NCBI GenBank assembly: GCA_016717705.1
Contig: JADKFD010000006.1
Coordinates: 79,112 to 143,111 of the forward strand
Origin: Rhodanobacteraceae bacterium
Lineage (GTDB): Bacteria > Pseudomonadota > Gammaproteobacteria > Xanthomonadales > SZUA-5
DNA length: 64,000 nt
Direction: 5' to 3'
Shown: piece by piece, positions 1 to 9,294 of the stretch
Numbering within the stretch: the first letter of the stretch is position 1
Layout: each line of letters opens with the position of its first letter
Program-made: the position numbers and the translations under genes
Notes under the pieces: generated by a model
What the model was told of the DNA's origin: nothing
What the model saw: the letters and a program-made list of their open reading frames with translations, nothing else
Databases searched by the model: none

Positions 1-2
1 GC

Positions 3-1268
3 GTTGGCACCTACAAGAGCGCGGTCGAACCCTACCTGCTCGACGGCCCGTCGGATGCTGCGCGCGAGGCCGACGGCTATTGGCTGGAGGATGTGTGGAC
101 GGTGTTCCTCGAGGACGTCGCCAAGGCACGCAAGCTGGAAGTACCGGCGCTCCGCGCGATGATCGACGAACTGCCGCAGCGCATCACCGCCGTCAACGGC
201 GACACCGCCCAGTTGGCGATTTCGGAGAAGCTGGTCGACGGCCTGAAGACCGCCGACGAGTTGCGCGCGATGCTGATCGCTTCCGGCGCCAAGGATGACG
301 AGGAAGAGACCTTCCGTCAGATCAACCTCGGCAACTACCTGAAGCGCTTCCCGGCGCCGGCCGCAATCGGCGACACCAAGCAGGTGGGCGTCATCGTCGC
401 CCAGGGCGAGATCGTCGGCGGCAAGCAGCCGCAAGGCATGATCGGCGGCCGCAGCACCAGCGATCTGGTGCGTCAGGCCCGTGAGGACAAGAACATCAAG
501 GCGGTGGTGCTGCGCGTCGACTCCCCCGGCGGCAGCGGCTTCGATTCGGAGTTGATCCGTCGCGAAATCGAACTGACGCGCGCTGCCGGCAAGCCGGTGG
601 TGGTGTCGATGGGCGACGTCGCCGCCTCCGGTGGCTACTGGATCTCGATGACTTCCGACGCGATCTACGCCGAGCCGACCACCATCACCGGCTCGATCGG
701 CATCTTTGGCCTGTTCCCGGATGCCAGCAAGACCATGGACACGCTGGGCCTGCACACCGCCGGCACCACGACCACCTGGCTGGCCGGCGCCGTCGATCCG
801 CGGCGGCCGCTCGACCCGCGCATCGGTGAGGTGCTGCAGTCAGTGATCAACGCCGGATACCAGGATTTCATCGGCAAGGTCGCCAGCAGCCGCGGCAAGA
901 CACCGGAAGAGATCGATGCCATCGGCCAGGGCCGCGTGTGGAGCGGCAACCAGGCACTGGAACGCGGTCTGGTCGACAAGCTCGGCGGTCTGAAGGACGC
1001 CATTGCCGATGCCGCCGAGCGCGCCAAGCTGGGCGATGACTTCAATCTGGTCTACGTCGAAAAGGAACTGACTGGCTTCGAGAAGTTCATGACCAGCTTC
1101 AGCACCCGCGCCCGCTCGATGGTGCAGTCGAGCGTCGCCGACGCCTTGCTGCCGAGCTGGATGCAGCCGCAGCTGGCCGCTGAAGTCGCCCGCGACATGG
1201 CGATTCTCAACGGCTGGGAAAAGCGTCCGATGGCGACCTACGCCTACTGCTTCTGTGAGCTGCGCTGA
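3..1268 (+). CDS. sppA: Signal peptide peptidase SppA, 67K type (5' end outside window)
   Basis: C-terminal 421 residues of a membrane-bound serine/lysine protease that degrades cleaved signal peptides. The reading frame is open from the first bases; roughly the first 200 residues of the usual ~620 are missing. Both catalytic elements of the tandem fold are visible. The general-base lysine lies in the VGTYKSAVEP motif (codon 15-17) at the end of the first repeat. The nucleophilic serine lies in DVAASGGYW (codon 627-629), after the conserved VDSPGGS turn. The C-terminus (YAYCFCELR) resembles the Cys-containing tail of enterobacterial SppA. It converges with the histidine kinase gene on the other strand, with two repeat clusters between them. 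The assignment is based on recognised family motifs; the N-terminal membrane anchor is not visible here. Confidence 0.95.
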   Translation, partial: VGTYKSAVEPYLLDGPSDAAREADGYWLEDVWTVFLEDVAKARKLEVPALRAMIDELPQRITAVNGDTAQLAISEKLVDGLKTADELRAMLIASGAKDDEEETFRQINLGNYLKRFPAPAAIGDTKQVGVIVAQGEIVGGKQPQGMIGGRSTSDLVRQAREDKNIKAVVLRVDSPGGSGFDSELIRREIELTRAAGKPVVVSMGDVAASGGYWISMTSDAIYAEPTTITGSIGIFGLFPDASKTMDTLGLHTAGTTTTWLAGAVDPRRPLDPRIGEVLQSVINAGYQDFIGKVASSRGKTPEEIDAIGQGRVWSGNQALERGLVDKLGGLKDAIADAAERAKLGDDFNLVYVEKELTGFEKFMTSFSTRARSMVQSSVADALLPSWMQPQLAAEVARDMAILNGWEKRPMATYAYCFCELR

Positions 1269-1278
1269 AGCCGGGAGC

Positions 1279-1372
1279 GCCGAGCCCCGGCTCGGCTGCC
1301 CCTGCTCTTCGGGAACGCCGAGCGCCAGCTCGGCTGCTCTTCGCTTCTGCGAACGCCGAGCCCCAGCTCGGC
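1279..1372. repeat. Three 18-bp palindromes with a 38-bp period
   Basis: Three near-identical palindromes of the form GCCGAGCNCCNGCTCGGC lie at 1279-1296, 1317-1334 and 1355-1372, exactly 38 bp apart, directly after the sppA stop codon. Each can fold into a hairpin. A 3'-end position and regular spacing fit a REP-type tandem cluster or transcript-end structure; no T-run follows. Confidence 0.75.
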
Positions 1373-1390
1373 CGTTGTTGGCTTTGGCCG

Positions 1391-1517
1391 CATCGCGCGC
1401 AAGCGCGCTCTCACCGAAGTACCGTAAGTCTCTGAACGTAGGTCACGTTGTCTGCGCAGCTGACTACGTGACGCTCGGCGATGTCACGTAGGCCGCTACG
1501 CGGCCAACGTGACCTAC
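1391..1517. repeat. REP half plus GTAGGTCACGTTG inverted repeat
   Basis: Positions 1391-1410 carry one half of the CATCGCGCGCAAGCGCGCTC palindrome that recurs near 24.8, 44.2 and 53.4 kb. It is followed by an inverted repeat, GTAGGTCACGTTG (1438-1450) and CAACGTGACCTAC (1505-1517). The right arm supplies the TAG stop of the histidine kinase gene on the minus strand. Short stretches (GCGCGCTCT-ACCGAA, GCCAACGTGACCTAC) recur inside the element at 38.5-38.6 kb. Confidence 0.65.
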
Positions 1518-3396
1518 TCCCCAGCGCCCTGCGGCGCCGCGATCTCCAGCACCACCATGGTGCCGCAGGCCGGCGCCGAATCGACGGTCAACCGCGTACC
1601 CAGCTTGCGCGCACGGCTGGCCATGCCGCTGAGACCGTAGTGGTTGAGCACGCGGGTGGATGGCGCAAAGCCGACGCCGTCGTCGACCACGGCAAACAGG
1701 AACACCCCGTCGCGCCGCGCCGCATGCACTTCGATGCAGCTCGCGCGGGCGTGCTTGACCGCATTGCTGAGCGCTTCCTGCAGGATGCGCAGCACGCCGA
1801 GCATGGCTTCCGGGCTGAAGCCCTGCAGATCGAGCTTGAAGTCCACATCCCAGACCAGCTGGATGTTGCTGGCGCGCAGCAATGGTTCAATGCGCCCGCG
1901 GAAGGCACCCAGCGCCAGCGCCAGATCGCCGTCGTGCTGGCTCAATGAATCCAGCACCAGACGCATGTCGACCAGACCGGCGCGCACCGCCTCGACGATC
2001 TGGGTGCGCCCGATATTGGCGTCGTTGGCCAGATACACCAGGGCGGTGAGCTGACCGGCAACACCATCGTGCATGTCCTGCATGATGCGTTGGCGCTCCA
2101 GCGTCAGCGCACGCTCGCGATCGGCAACTTGAGCTTGGCGTAGTTGTCGGCCAGTTCCAGTTCGCGCGCCCTCACAGTGGCTGCCAGTTCTTCCGAATAG
2201 CGCGCCATGCGCGCCTGATTGGCGAGCACGCGGCGGCCCAGTTCCAGGCAGAAGGCGATGGAAATGCCGAGGCCGGAGATTGGGTAGAGCGCGAAGGCCA
2301 TCGGCCCGAAACTACCGCGAACGGCGTCATGCACGCCGCATACGGCGGGCAACACCGCGGCCGCGAGTGTCCATTGCGCCATCAGACTGTCGCGCTGGCG
2401 ATCCAGATAGCCGTACAGCCGAAACACGAGGTAGGGCAGGATCAGCATGGCACTCCACTTGATCGTGTAGTGCGGCAGCGCGCTGCGCCAATAGCCGTCG
2501 AGATCCGGCCAGAAGCCGGCGCCCAGCGCGAGCAGTGTACCGATCGCGAAATAGGCCAGCGCCGAACGTGTCAGCCAGCGCGGCGGGGCCTCCAGAATGG
2601 CGCAGATGAACAACAGCGAGAAGGCGATCATGCCGAACAGCGATACGTAGAACGCAGCGAAGCGCAGCGAGGTCGAGACGATCCAGTCGGGCACCAGATG
2701 CCACAGCGCGATGGTCAGCCAGAACGGCGAGACCAGCGCGAACCACAGCACGACGCGCTCCCGCGATCCGCGCAGCAGCAACGCCAGCGCGAACAACAGC
2801 GCGGTCAGCTGCAACCAGAACGAGCCGCGCACCAGATCATCGGTAAGCCAGCGCAGATGACGCAGCGGCGATTCCAGTTCGCTGTAGTTGCCCAGGTAAA
2901 ACGGCATCACGCTGCCGGTTCCGCGGCGCTCGATGGTCAACAGCCAGACGATTTCGTTGTCGCCCGGCTTGAGCAGATCGAGCGGCATGCGGATCAGGCG
3001 TCCGTCATAACGGTAAACGCTGGGCGGCGCCGCCAGTTGCCCTTTCAGTTCGATCAGCGTGCCATTCAGGTACAGCGCCAGATTGGCATCGGTGTAGGGG
3101 AAATACAGCGCCGGATCAGCCAGCTGTCCGCGCACGTGCTGGAAACGGTAGCGCCACGCGGTGTAGGGCGTCGTGCAACGGATCTTGCAGACCTTGAGCG
3201 GCAGTTCGAAGGACTGCCAGGACTGCGGCGCGTCGTCGCGCCAATGGCTGAGATCCGCCGGCAATTCGGCCGGTCGTGCCTCGATCGCGGTGATCGGCGG
3301 CAAATCTGGCCGTGCGCTCTGCTCCAGCCACAGGATCAGCAGCAGGAAGGCCGTCGTCAGCGCCAGTGTGGGCAGCAACGAGCGCAGCAGACTCAC
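1514..3396 (-). CDS. Membrane sensor histidine kinase (HisKA_3/NarL-partner type), frameshifted
   Basis: Inner-membrane sensor kinase expected to phosphorylate the adjacent LuxR-type regulator. In order: an N-terminal membrane segment, an extracytoplasmic beta-rich sensor region of about 150 residues, about seven further hydrophobic helices (7TMR-DISM-like layout), a HisKA_3 helix with the phospho-acceptor in MQDMHDG, and an HATPase domain with N-box (EALSNAVKHA), VVDDGVGF and GLSGM motifs. The kinase core reads in a different frame from the membrane part. A single lost G near 2125 restores ADRERALTLERQR and joins them, so a sequence error is likely. The start is uncertain: the membrane part is in frame with the upstream regulator with no stop between, and GTG at 3396 is a guess. 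Likely one operon with the regulator. Confidence 0.8.
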
Positions 3397-4100
3397 GACC
3401 AGGGACCCTCTGAACCAGCCGGACGATCTCAACCAGCCGGCCTGGACCGCCTCGAACACCGCCTGCGAGCGCGAGGTGACCGCCAGCTTGGCGTAGATCT
3501 GCTTGATGTGGTGATTCACCGTGTGCTTGGAAATCTCCAGCATGGTCGCCGTCTCGTCATAGCTGAAACCGCGCGCCAGCGCCATCAGCACCTCGCGCTC
3601 GCGCGCGGTGAGGTCCATCAAGGCGGTGTCGGATTTGTCCGCCGGCGGCGCGGCCACTTCCGTGCGCCGCATCTTGCGCAGCAGGTGACCGGCGACCGCC
3701 GGCGTCAATGGTGCGCCGCCGGCCAGCACCTGGGCGATGGCCTCACGCATCTGTCCGGCGGCGGTGTCCTTGAGCAAGTAACCTGCGGCGCCGCGTTCGA
3801 TGGCCGCCAGCACGCTCTGCTCATCGCCCAGCACGCTGAACACGATCACGCGGACGTCGCGCGCGCTGAAATCCTCGATCAGGTCCAGGCCGTTGCCGTC
3901 CGGCAGACCCAGATCGAGCAACAGCACTTCGCAGGGATTGCCTGCAGCTGTGCCCGCGCCGTATGCAGGCTCTCAGCCTCCCAGGCCCAGATCCAGTCGC
4001 CGACCTCATCGACCACCCGCTGCACGCCCAGGCGCAGCAGCGGTTTGTCTTCGACCATGGCAATGCGTGTCGGCGCGCTCATGCGGGGGGTGGTCTCCAT
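3397..4100 (-). CDS. LuxR/NarL-type response regulator, frameshifted and in frame with the kinase
   Basis: Receiver domain followed by a LuxR-type helix-turn-helix. The N-terminal MVEDKPLLRLG, the phospho-acceptor aspartate in LLLDLGLPDGNG and the conserved lysine in LLKD are visible. The HTH reads LTAREREVLMALARGFSYDE with recognition helix SKHTVNHHIKQIY. The first ~45 residues are in another frame; one missing base near 3935 (AATCCCTGC on the coding strand) joins them. After the HTH the frame runs straight into the histidine kinase without a stop. This is either a true regulator-kinase fusion, which would be unusual, or a stop codon hidden by an indel near 3425, where a TGA sits one frame over. 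It probably controls transcription in response to the unknown signal sensed by the kinase. ATG at 4100 or 4085 could be the start. Confidence 0.8.
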
Positions 4101-4138
4101 CGGCTCACTCTAACCCGCGCCGGGCCCTCACCGAACAT

Positions 4139-7100
4139 CTATTCAAAGCCATTGCGGAAGGCGAACTCGATCACCCGCACATCGGCGACATCGCTGCCAG
4201 CACGCATCCGGCGCCATGGTCCACGGCGCGGATTGCTCGGGGCTGTGATGCCCGCCTGGGTGACTGTGAATGGCGTGTACAAGGTACGCGCACGCCAGTG
4301 GTAGATCCTGTTCGTCGTCAGACCGGAGGCAATGGCGGCGATCACCACGCCGTTGGCGGCGGCGGTCGTATCTGTCCAGGTCGCGGAAATGAAGCGCACG
4401 CAGCTGCCGGCACCATAGGCAATGCCGTTGGGACAGGCTTCCAGTTCCAGCTTGCTGCGTTCGCGACCCAGGCTGCTGAAGCTGGTCATGCCGACGGTGA
4501 ACCCGCTGGGATTCTGCGACAGGCCCCAGTCATCGACAGGCGCAGTCAACAAGGCGCTGAACTGTTGCGCCAGCGCGGCCTTGCCGACGCCGTTGCTCAG
4601 ATAGACCGAGGCTGCCCCCTCGTCCGCGGCGGCGCCGCCGTCAAAGCTCGGAGCGCCGACGATCGGATCGGAAAAGCCGTCACCATTGACGTCGCCGAAG
4701 GCCACGCTGAAGCCCTGGCGCGTCGCCAGCTGAGTCTGATTCATGCGCACCGCATGGGTGGTGACGAAGGGCGTGGCGCTGCCGAGATAAAGGAATGCGG
4801 CGCCTTCGTCGTTGCTGCCGACCACATCGAACTCCGGTGCACCGACCAGCACATCGGCATAGCCGTCGCCATTGACATCGCCGGCGCCGGCGACGGCAGA
4901 ACCAAAGCCCGAGTTGATCTGGTTGATCTCCAGCGTGGCATAGACGGTGGTTGAAAAGGCTCCGGCGCCGCCCTTGTAGATATAGGCGCGACCCTCGTCG
5001 AGCTGGCCGTTGTCGTACTCGTTGACGCCGATGATCAGATCGGAAAAGCCGTCGCCATTGACGTCGCCGGCACCGGCAATCGCGCTGCCCAGGCGCGCGT
5101 CGTTCTGGCCACCCTCGATCTCGGCGTCGGGTGTGGTGTTGAAACTCGCGCCACCGAAGAACACCCGCGCGATACCGGCATTGGTGGCCCCGTTGCCGTC
5201 GAAACCGATGCCACCGCCGGCGATGTCGGCGTAGCCGTCGCCGTTGAGATCACCCGCCCCGGCAACGCGCCAACCGAGGTAAGCGCTGCCCTGGCCACCG
5301 CTCATGGTGGCGTCGGTCGTGGTGTTGAAATTGGCGCCGCCGAAATACAGGAACATGCCGCCATCATCGATGCCCAGACTGTCGTAGTTCGGCGCGCCGA
5401 CCAGCACATCGCCATAACCGTCGCCATTGACGTCTCCCGCGTAGGCCACGCTGAAACCGAAGCCCGCACCGATCTGGTTGATCTCGATCGTCGCGTCGAC
5501 GGTGGTGTTGAACGCACCGGCGCCGCCGAAGTAGATCAGCACCGCGCCCTCCAGGTTGTGTCCATTGCTGTATTCCGGCGCGCCGACGATGACATCGCCA
5601 TAGCCATCGCCATTGATGTCACCCACGGCAACCGCGCCGCCCGCGCGCATGTCGGGCAGCGCGCCGTTGAGTTGTGCATCGGCGACGGTATTGAAGCCCG
5701 CCGCGCCACCGAAGTAGAGCGACACGCGGCCGCTGTTGGTGCCGCCGGTGCCGTCATAGCCAAAAGCACCGCTGACAAGATCGGCGAAGCCGTCACCATT
5801 GACGTCTCCGGTGGCCACACTTTGTCCCAACTGGCCACTGCCCTGGCCGGATTCGACGCGCGCGTCCGCGACGCCGGTATCGGTGACTGTTCCCCCGAAA
5901 TACACCAGCGCACGGCCCTGACCGGTGAGCGTGCCGGTGAAATCCGGCGTTCCTGCGATCAGATCGGTGTAGCCGTCGCCATTGAAGTCGCCGCCGGCCA
6001 GCGCAAACGCCAGCCGTGCCGGCTGGGCCACACCAGCGTCGAACTGCTTGTAGGGCGTGCTGGCGATGCCGCTGGCAGCGCCGAGATAGACGAATATCTG
6101 ACCGGAATCGGCATTGCTGCCATCGAACAGCGGCGCGCCGACCGCGACATCGGCATATCCATCCGCATTGACGTCGCCAAGGCTGGCCACCGCGTTGCCC
6201 ATCGCGGCACTCGCCTGATTGGCTTCCAGCGTGGCATCGAGGACGCTGTTGGGGGTGCTGCCGCCGTAGTAGACGAATGCCCCGCCCTCGTCGGTTTGGC
6301 CGTTGTCGTAGCGCAGCGCGCCGATGATCACGTCGCTGAAACCATCGCCATTGAGGTCACCGGCGGCGGCGACCGCAGTGCCAAATTCGGCATCGGCCTG
6401 GTTGGTTTCGTAGTGGGCATCGGTGGCGACGTTGAAGGCACCGGCGCCACCCAGGTAAAGAAAGGCCGCGCCTTCGTTGGCTTGGCCGTTGGCATAAAAC
6501 GGTGAGCCGATCAGAATGTCGGCGAAACCGTCGCCGTTTACATCGCCGACACCGGCCACCGAACTGCCGAAACGCACACCACCGTTGGCCGACTGCAGAT
6601 TCGCATCGACCGTGGTGTTGAAGGTACCGGCGCCACCGAAATACAGCAGCGCCGCACCGGTGTTGGTCGCGGCGCCATCAAAGCCGCTCGATCCGACCAG
6701 TACGTCGGCGTAGCCGTCGCCGTTGACATCGCCCGCCCCGGCCACGCTGACGCCGAAGAAGGCACTACCCTGCGACAGGCCGAGCACCGCATCGACCGTG
6801 GTATCGAAGGCAGCAGGGCCGCCGAAATAGAGGAAGGCGCGGCCGTCGTCAGGGTTGGCGACGTCAAAAAACGGCGCGCCGACGATCAGGTCATCGAATC
6901 CATCGCCGTTGACATCTCCGGCGCTCGCCACCGAGGCACCGAAGCGAGCATTGGATTGGTTGGGCTCAAGCACGGCGTCGGCGGTCGTATCGACGCCGGT
7001 GGCGGTACCGAAATAGACGAAGACGGCGCCTTCGCTGGGTTCGCCGTTGCTGTAGCCGTAGATGCCCACGGCCATGTCCTGGAAACCGTCGCCATTGAGA

Positions 7101-7267
7101 TCGCCGGCGTTGGCAACGCTGTAGCCGGACTGCGCATTGAGCGCGATCTGGCCGATGGCGCCGTCCGGGATGGTCGTCGCCAGCGTGGCCTGCACGGGCG
7201 GCGCGTAGCCGAGCAAGGCGCAGGCGCCAGTGACAAGCACGCCACAAAGAGCGGTGAAACGAAGCAT
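4139..7267 (-). CDS. Secreted FG-GAP (integrin-alpha-like) beta-propeller protein with NGFE C-terminus
   Basis: Exported protein of 1042 residues. The start at 7267 is chosen because AGGGGA lies seven bases upstream and a signal peptide follows directly (MLRFTALCGVLV..., cleavage after PPVQA). The body is about 14 FG-GAP repeats of ~60 residues, each with a calcium-loop motif GDxNGDGxxD followed by VGAP/VYFGG strands, like integrin-alpha propeller blades. One copy reads GDVNADG. A C-terminal region of ~130 residues with fibronectin-like character ends in EFAFRNGFE, the same ending as the neighbouring carboxypeptidase. No catalytic motif is seen. A role in surface binding or adhesion is inference. 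Downstream lies the regulator gene, upstream the M14 peptidase on the same strand. Confidence 0.88.
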   Translation of the reverse strand: MLRFTALCGVLVTGACALLGYAPPVQATLATTIPDGAIGQIALNAQSGYSVANAGDLNGDGFQDMAVGIYGYSNGEPSEGAVFVYFGTATGVDTTADAVLEPNQSNARFGASVASAGDVNGDGFDDLIVGAPFFDVANPDDGRAFLYFGGPAAFDTTVDAVLGLSQGSAFFGVSVAGAGDVNGDGYADVLVGSSGFDGAATNTGAALLYFGGAGTFNTTVDANLQSANGGVRFGSSVAGVGDVNGDGFADILIGSPFYANGQANEGAAFLYLGGAGAFNVATDAHYETNQADAEFGTAVAAAGDLNGDGFSDVIIGALRYDNGQTDEGGAFVYYGGSTPNSVLDATLEANQASAAMGNAVASLGDVNADGYADVAVGAPLFDGSNADSGQIFVYLGAASGIASTPYKQFDAGVAQPARLAFALAGGDFNGDGYTDLIAGTPDFTGTLTGQGRALVYFGGTVTDTGVADARVESGQGSGQLGQSVATGDVNGDGFADLVSGAFGYDGTGGTNSGRVSLYFGGAAGFNTVADAQLNGALPDMRAGGAVAVGDINGDGYGDVIVGAPEYSNGHNLEGAVLIYFGGAGAFNTTVDATIEINQIGAGFGFSVAYAGDVNGDGYGDVLVGAPNYDSLGIDDGGMFLYFGGANFNTTTDATMSGGQGSAYLGWRVAGAGDLNGDGYADIAGGGIGFDGNGATNAGIARVFFGGASFNTTPDAEIEGGQNDARLGSAIAGAGDVNGDGFSDLIIGVNEYDNGQLDEGRAYIYKGGAGAFSTTVYATLEINQINSGFGSAVAGAGDVNGDGYADVLVGAPEFDVVGSNDEGAAFLYLGSATPFVTTHAVRMNQTQLATRQGFSVAFGDVNGDGFSDPIVGAPSFDGGAAADEGAASVYLSNGVGKAALAQQFSALLTAPVDDWGLSQNPSGFTVGMTSFSSLGRERSKLELEACPNGIAYGAGSCVRFISATWTDTTAAANGVVIAAIASGLTTNRIYHWRARTLYTPFTVTQAGITAPSNPRRGPWRRMRAGSDVADVRVIEFAFRNGFE

Positions 7268-7445
7268 GGAAATCCCCTGAGCACTGGCAAACGCAGCGTC
7301 AAAGGCCACCATGGCATCGCCGCGCGTTTGCAGCCCGGAGTCTTTCGAATCTGCACTTCCACGCGCATCGCGCGTTCAAGGGATGCGCGCTGTCCCTGGC
7401 CGAATCTGGCGCGCCGGGCCGGTGGCGACGGCGGTTGTCGGTCGC

Positions 7446-9170
7446 TTACTCGAAGCCGTTGGCAAACAAGGGATCAACCTCACCGACGCTAACAAAGACC
7501 GCGGCCACCGGGCCCTGGTTGCCGGCGGCGTCGGTTGCGCGCAGATACAGCAACTGGCGCCCCGGGCTCAGCGCACTGGCGGGCACATCGACGAAGGCGC
7601 TCTCGGCACTGGTGTTGAAGGCACCGTCGGTTGGCTGCAGCTGGGCGACCGGCGTGACGCCGGCTTGCCAGGGCGGCAGCAGGTACAGGGCGACCGAGGT
7701 CACCTGCTGCGCCGGCTCGCTGCCGACCGTGTTGTTGAAGCGGGCGTCTTCGGCACGCGCGCTGATGGTCACGCTGCCGGCACTGGTAACCGGCGTCGGC
7801 GTCGCACTCACGTTGACCAGCTCTGGCCCGGCCGCCCAGCGATAGGGCGCCCGCGCCAGCTTGGACGCCATGAAGAAGCCGTCCAGGGTCGGTTGCAGCA
7901 GGGTGTTGGCGTAGGTGGTGCAACTCGGCCAGAAATCGTTGCCGTCCATTTCGATGGTGAACGCGGCGACGCCCAGGGTGCCGAAGGTGAAATCGTCGGT
8001 CGCGCCGCCGATCGCGCCACCGGCGTTGGACTGCTCCGGCGTCAGCCCGTTGTAGTAGGCGATCTTGCGGCCGAGCGTCTGCAATTGCGTCGAGTTCGGT
8101 GCCAGCACGCCGTTGACGTTGCCCCACGGCCACCAGGTGGTGCCGGCGTTGCTGTGCACGTCCATGTAGATGCCGGTCGCATCCAGTGAAACCGGCGTGG
8201 TCAGATCGACCCCGGGGTTCTCGGCGCGCTGGTCGGGGAAGATCGTTCGCAGATAGGCAATGATCGCCTGCGATTCATATTCGGAGGCCGCCGAGGGCCC
8301 ACGGAAGGTCTCGCTGCAGGCGGTTCCGGAACTGCCCAGACCGCCCCAGTCGAAGGGGAAGTTGCGGTTGAGATCGACGCCCAGCGTGGTCGATCCGGTC
8401 GAGCAGAAGGCCTCGTTGCGGTTCTTGCGTTGCGACCGGGTGATCGAAGCCTCGGCCACCTTGCGGCCGTCCGGATTGGCCTGGAACAGGATCACCACTT
8501 CCTGGTGATCGAGGATCCAGGTCACGTCCGGATTGACGTCGTACTGGGCTGCAAGCCACTCGCCGTAGCGCAGGACGGTCTCGGCCGTGGCGTACTCGCG
8601 CGCGTGGATACCGCCCTGCAGATAATGCACCGGCTTGACGCCGCCGATGGCGCGGTTGGTCAGGCGCAGCGCCCAGAGGTCATAGCCCAGTGCCGCGTTC
8701 TGGTGCTTCTTCCAGGAATCGCCGATATCGACCAGTTCGGCAATCGCGCCGTGCGCGGCGACCAGTTGCTGCGCACTGCTCAGGCTCTCCTCGACCGTGC
8801 GATAGCAGGCGTAACCGCCGATACCGTTGACCTGATCGAGCTGGCGCTGCGCCGGATGGGTGAACGCTGCGGTGCGCTCGGCATCGATGGCGACGCGAAA
8901 GCCCTCATCGAGCAGTCGCTGGTACTCGCCGCGGTCGTTGACCTCGATGATCAATACCCGGGCATTGCGGTCGACGCGCCAGGGCGCGGCGCGTTCCAGC
9001 AAGCGCTCGAGCGAGCGTTCCGACGAGTAGTAGGCGCGCACCACCCACGGGCCGTTGCCTTGCGGCATCTGGGTGGTCGCCGGTACCGCGTCGGGTGCGA
9101 TCCTGGCGGCGTCCACGGGAATCGTGCAAGTCAGCGCGACGGCAAGGCACAGCAGCGACAGAGCACGCAT
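7446..9170 (-). CDS. Secreted zinc carboxypeptidase, M14 family, with NGFE C-terminus
   Basis: Exported metallocarboxypeptidase of 574 residues that should remove C-terminal residues from peptides. A signal peptide (MRALSLLCLAVALTC, cleavage near VDA) is followed by a ~90-residue propeptide-like region. The M14 catalytic domain carries the zinc ligands HxxE in GGIHAREYATAE, VDLNRNFPFDWG for substrate binding, a third ligand histidine in MDVHSN, and the catalytic glutamate in FTIEMDGN. A beta-sandwich-like domain of ~120 residues follows. The protein ends LFANGFE. The order signal peptide, propeptide, catalytic domain, beta-sandwich is usual for extracellular bacterial M14 enzymes. It shares strand and C-terminal tag with the FG-GAP gene downstream, separated by ~180 bp with nothing recognisable. 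Confidence 0.92.
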   Translation of the reverse strand: MRALSLLCLAVALTCTIPVDAARIAPDAVPATTQMPQGNGPWVVRAYYSSERSLERLLERAAPWRVDRNARVLIIEVNDRGEYQRLLDEGFRVAIDAERTAAFTHPAQRQLDQVNGIGGYACYRTVEESLSSAQQLVAAHGAIAELVDIGDSWKKHQNAALGYDLWALRLTNRAIGGVKPVHYLQGGIHAREYATAETVLRYGEWLAAQYDVNPDVTWILDHQEVVILFQANPDGRKVAEASITRSQRKNRNEAFCSTGSTTLGVDLNRNFPFDWGGLGSSGTACSETFRGPSAASEYESQAIIAYLRTIFPDQRAENPGVDLTTPVSLDATGIYMDVHSNAGTTWWPWGNVNGVLAPNSTQLQTLGRKIAYYNGLTPEQSNAGGAIGGATDDFTFGTLGVAAFTIEMDGNDFWPSCTTYANTLLQPTLDGFFMASKLARAPYRWAAGPELVNVSATPTPVTSAGSVTISARAEDARFNNTVGSEPAQQVTSVALYLLPPWQAGVTPVAQLQPTDGAFNTSAESAFVDVPASALSPGRQLLYLRATDAAGNQGPVAAVFVSVGEVDPLFANGFE

Positions 9171-9294
9171 CGGAGTGTCCGCAAAAGAGTGCGCGGATGA
9201 TAGCGGCCAAGCCTGTAGTCACATCGGACCCAAGTGTGACCCAGGGACGGTCTGAACACGTTCTGCGGCCGCGCAGACCTGGTAGCGAGGGCCC

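Noticed and set aside
4600..7100. FG-GAP DNA repeats as a tandem-repeat or phase-variation locus
   Set aside because: The repeats are degenerate at DNA level and explained by protein repeat structure; no short homopolymer switch is visible.
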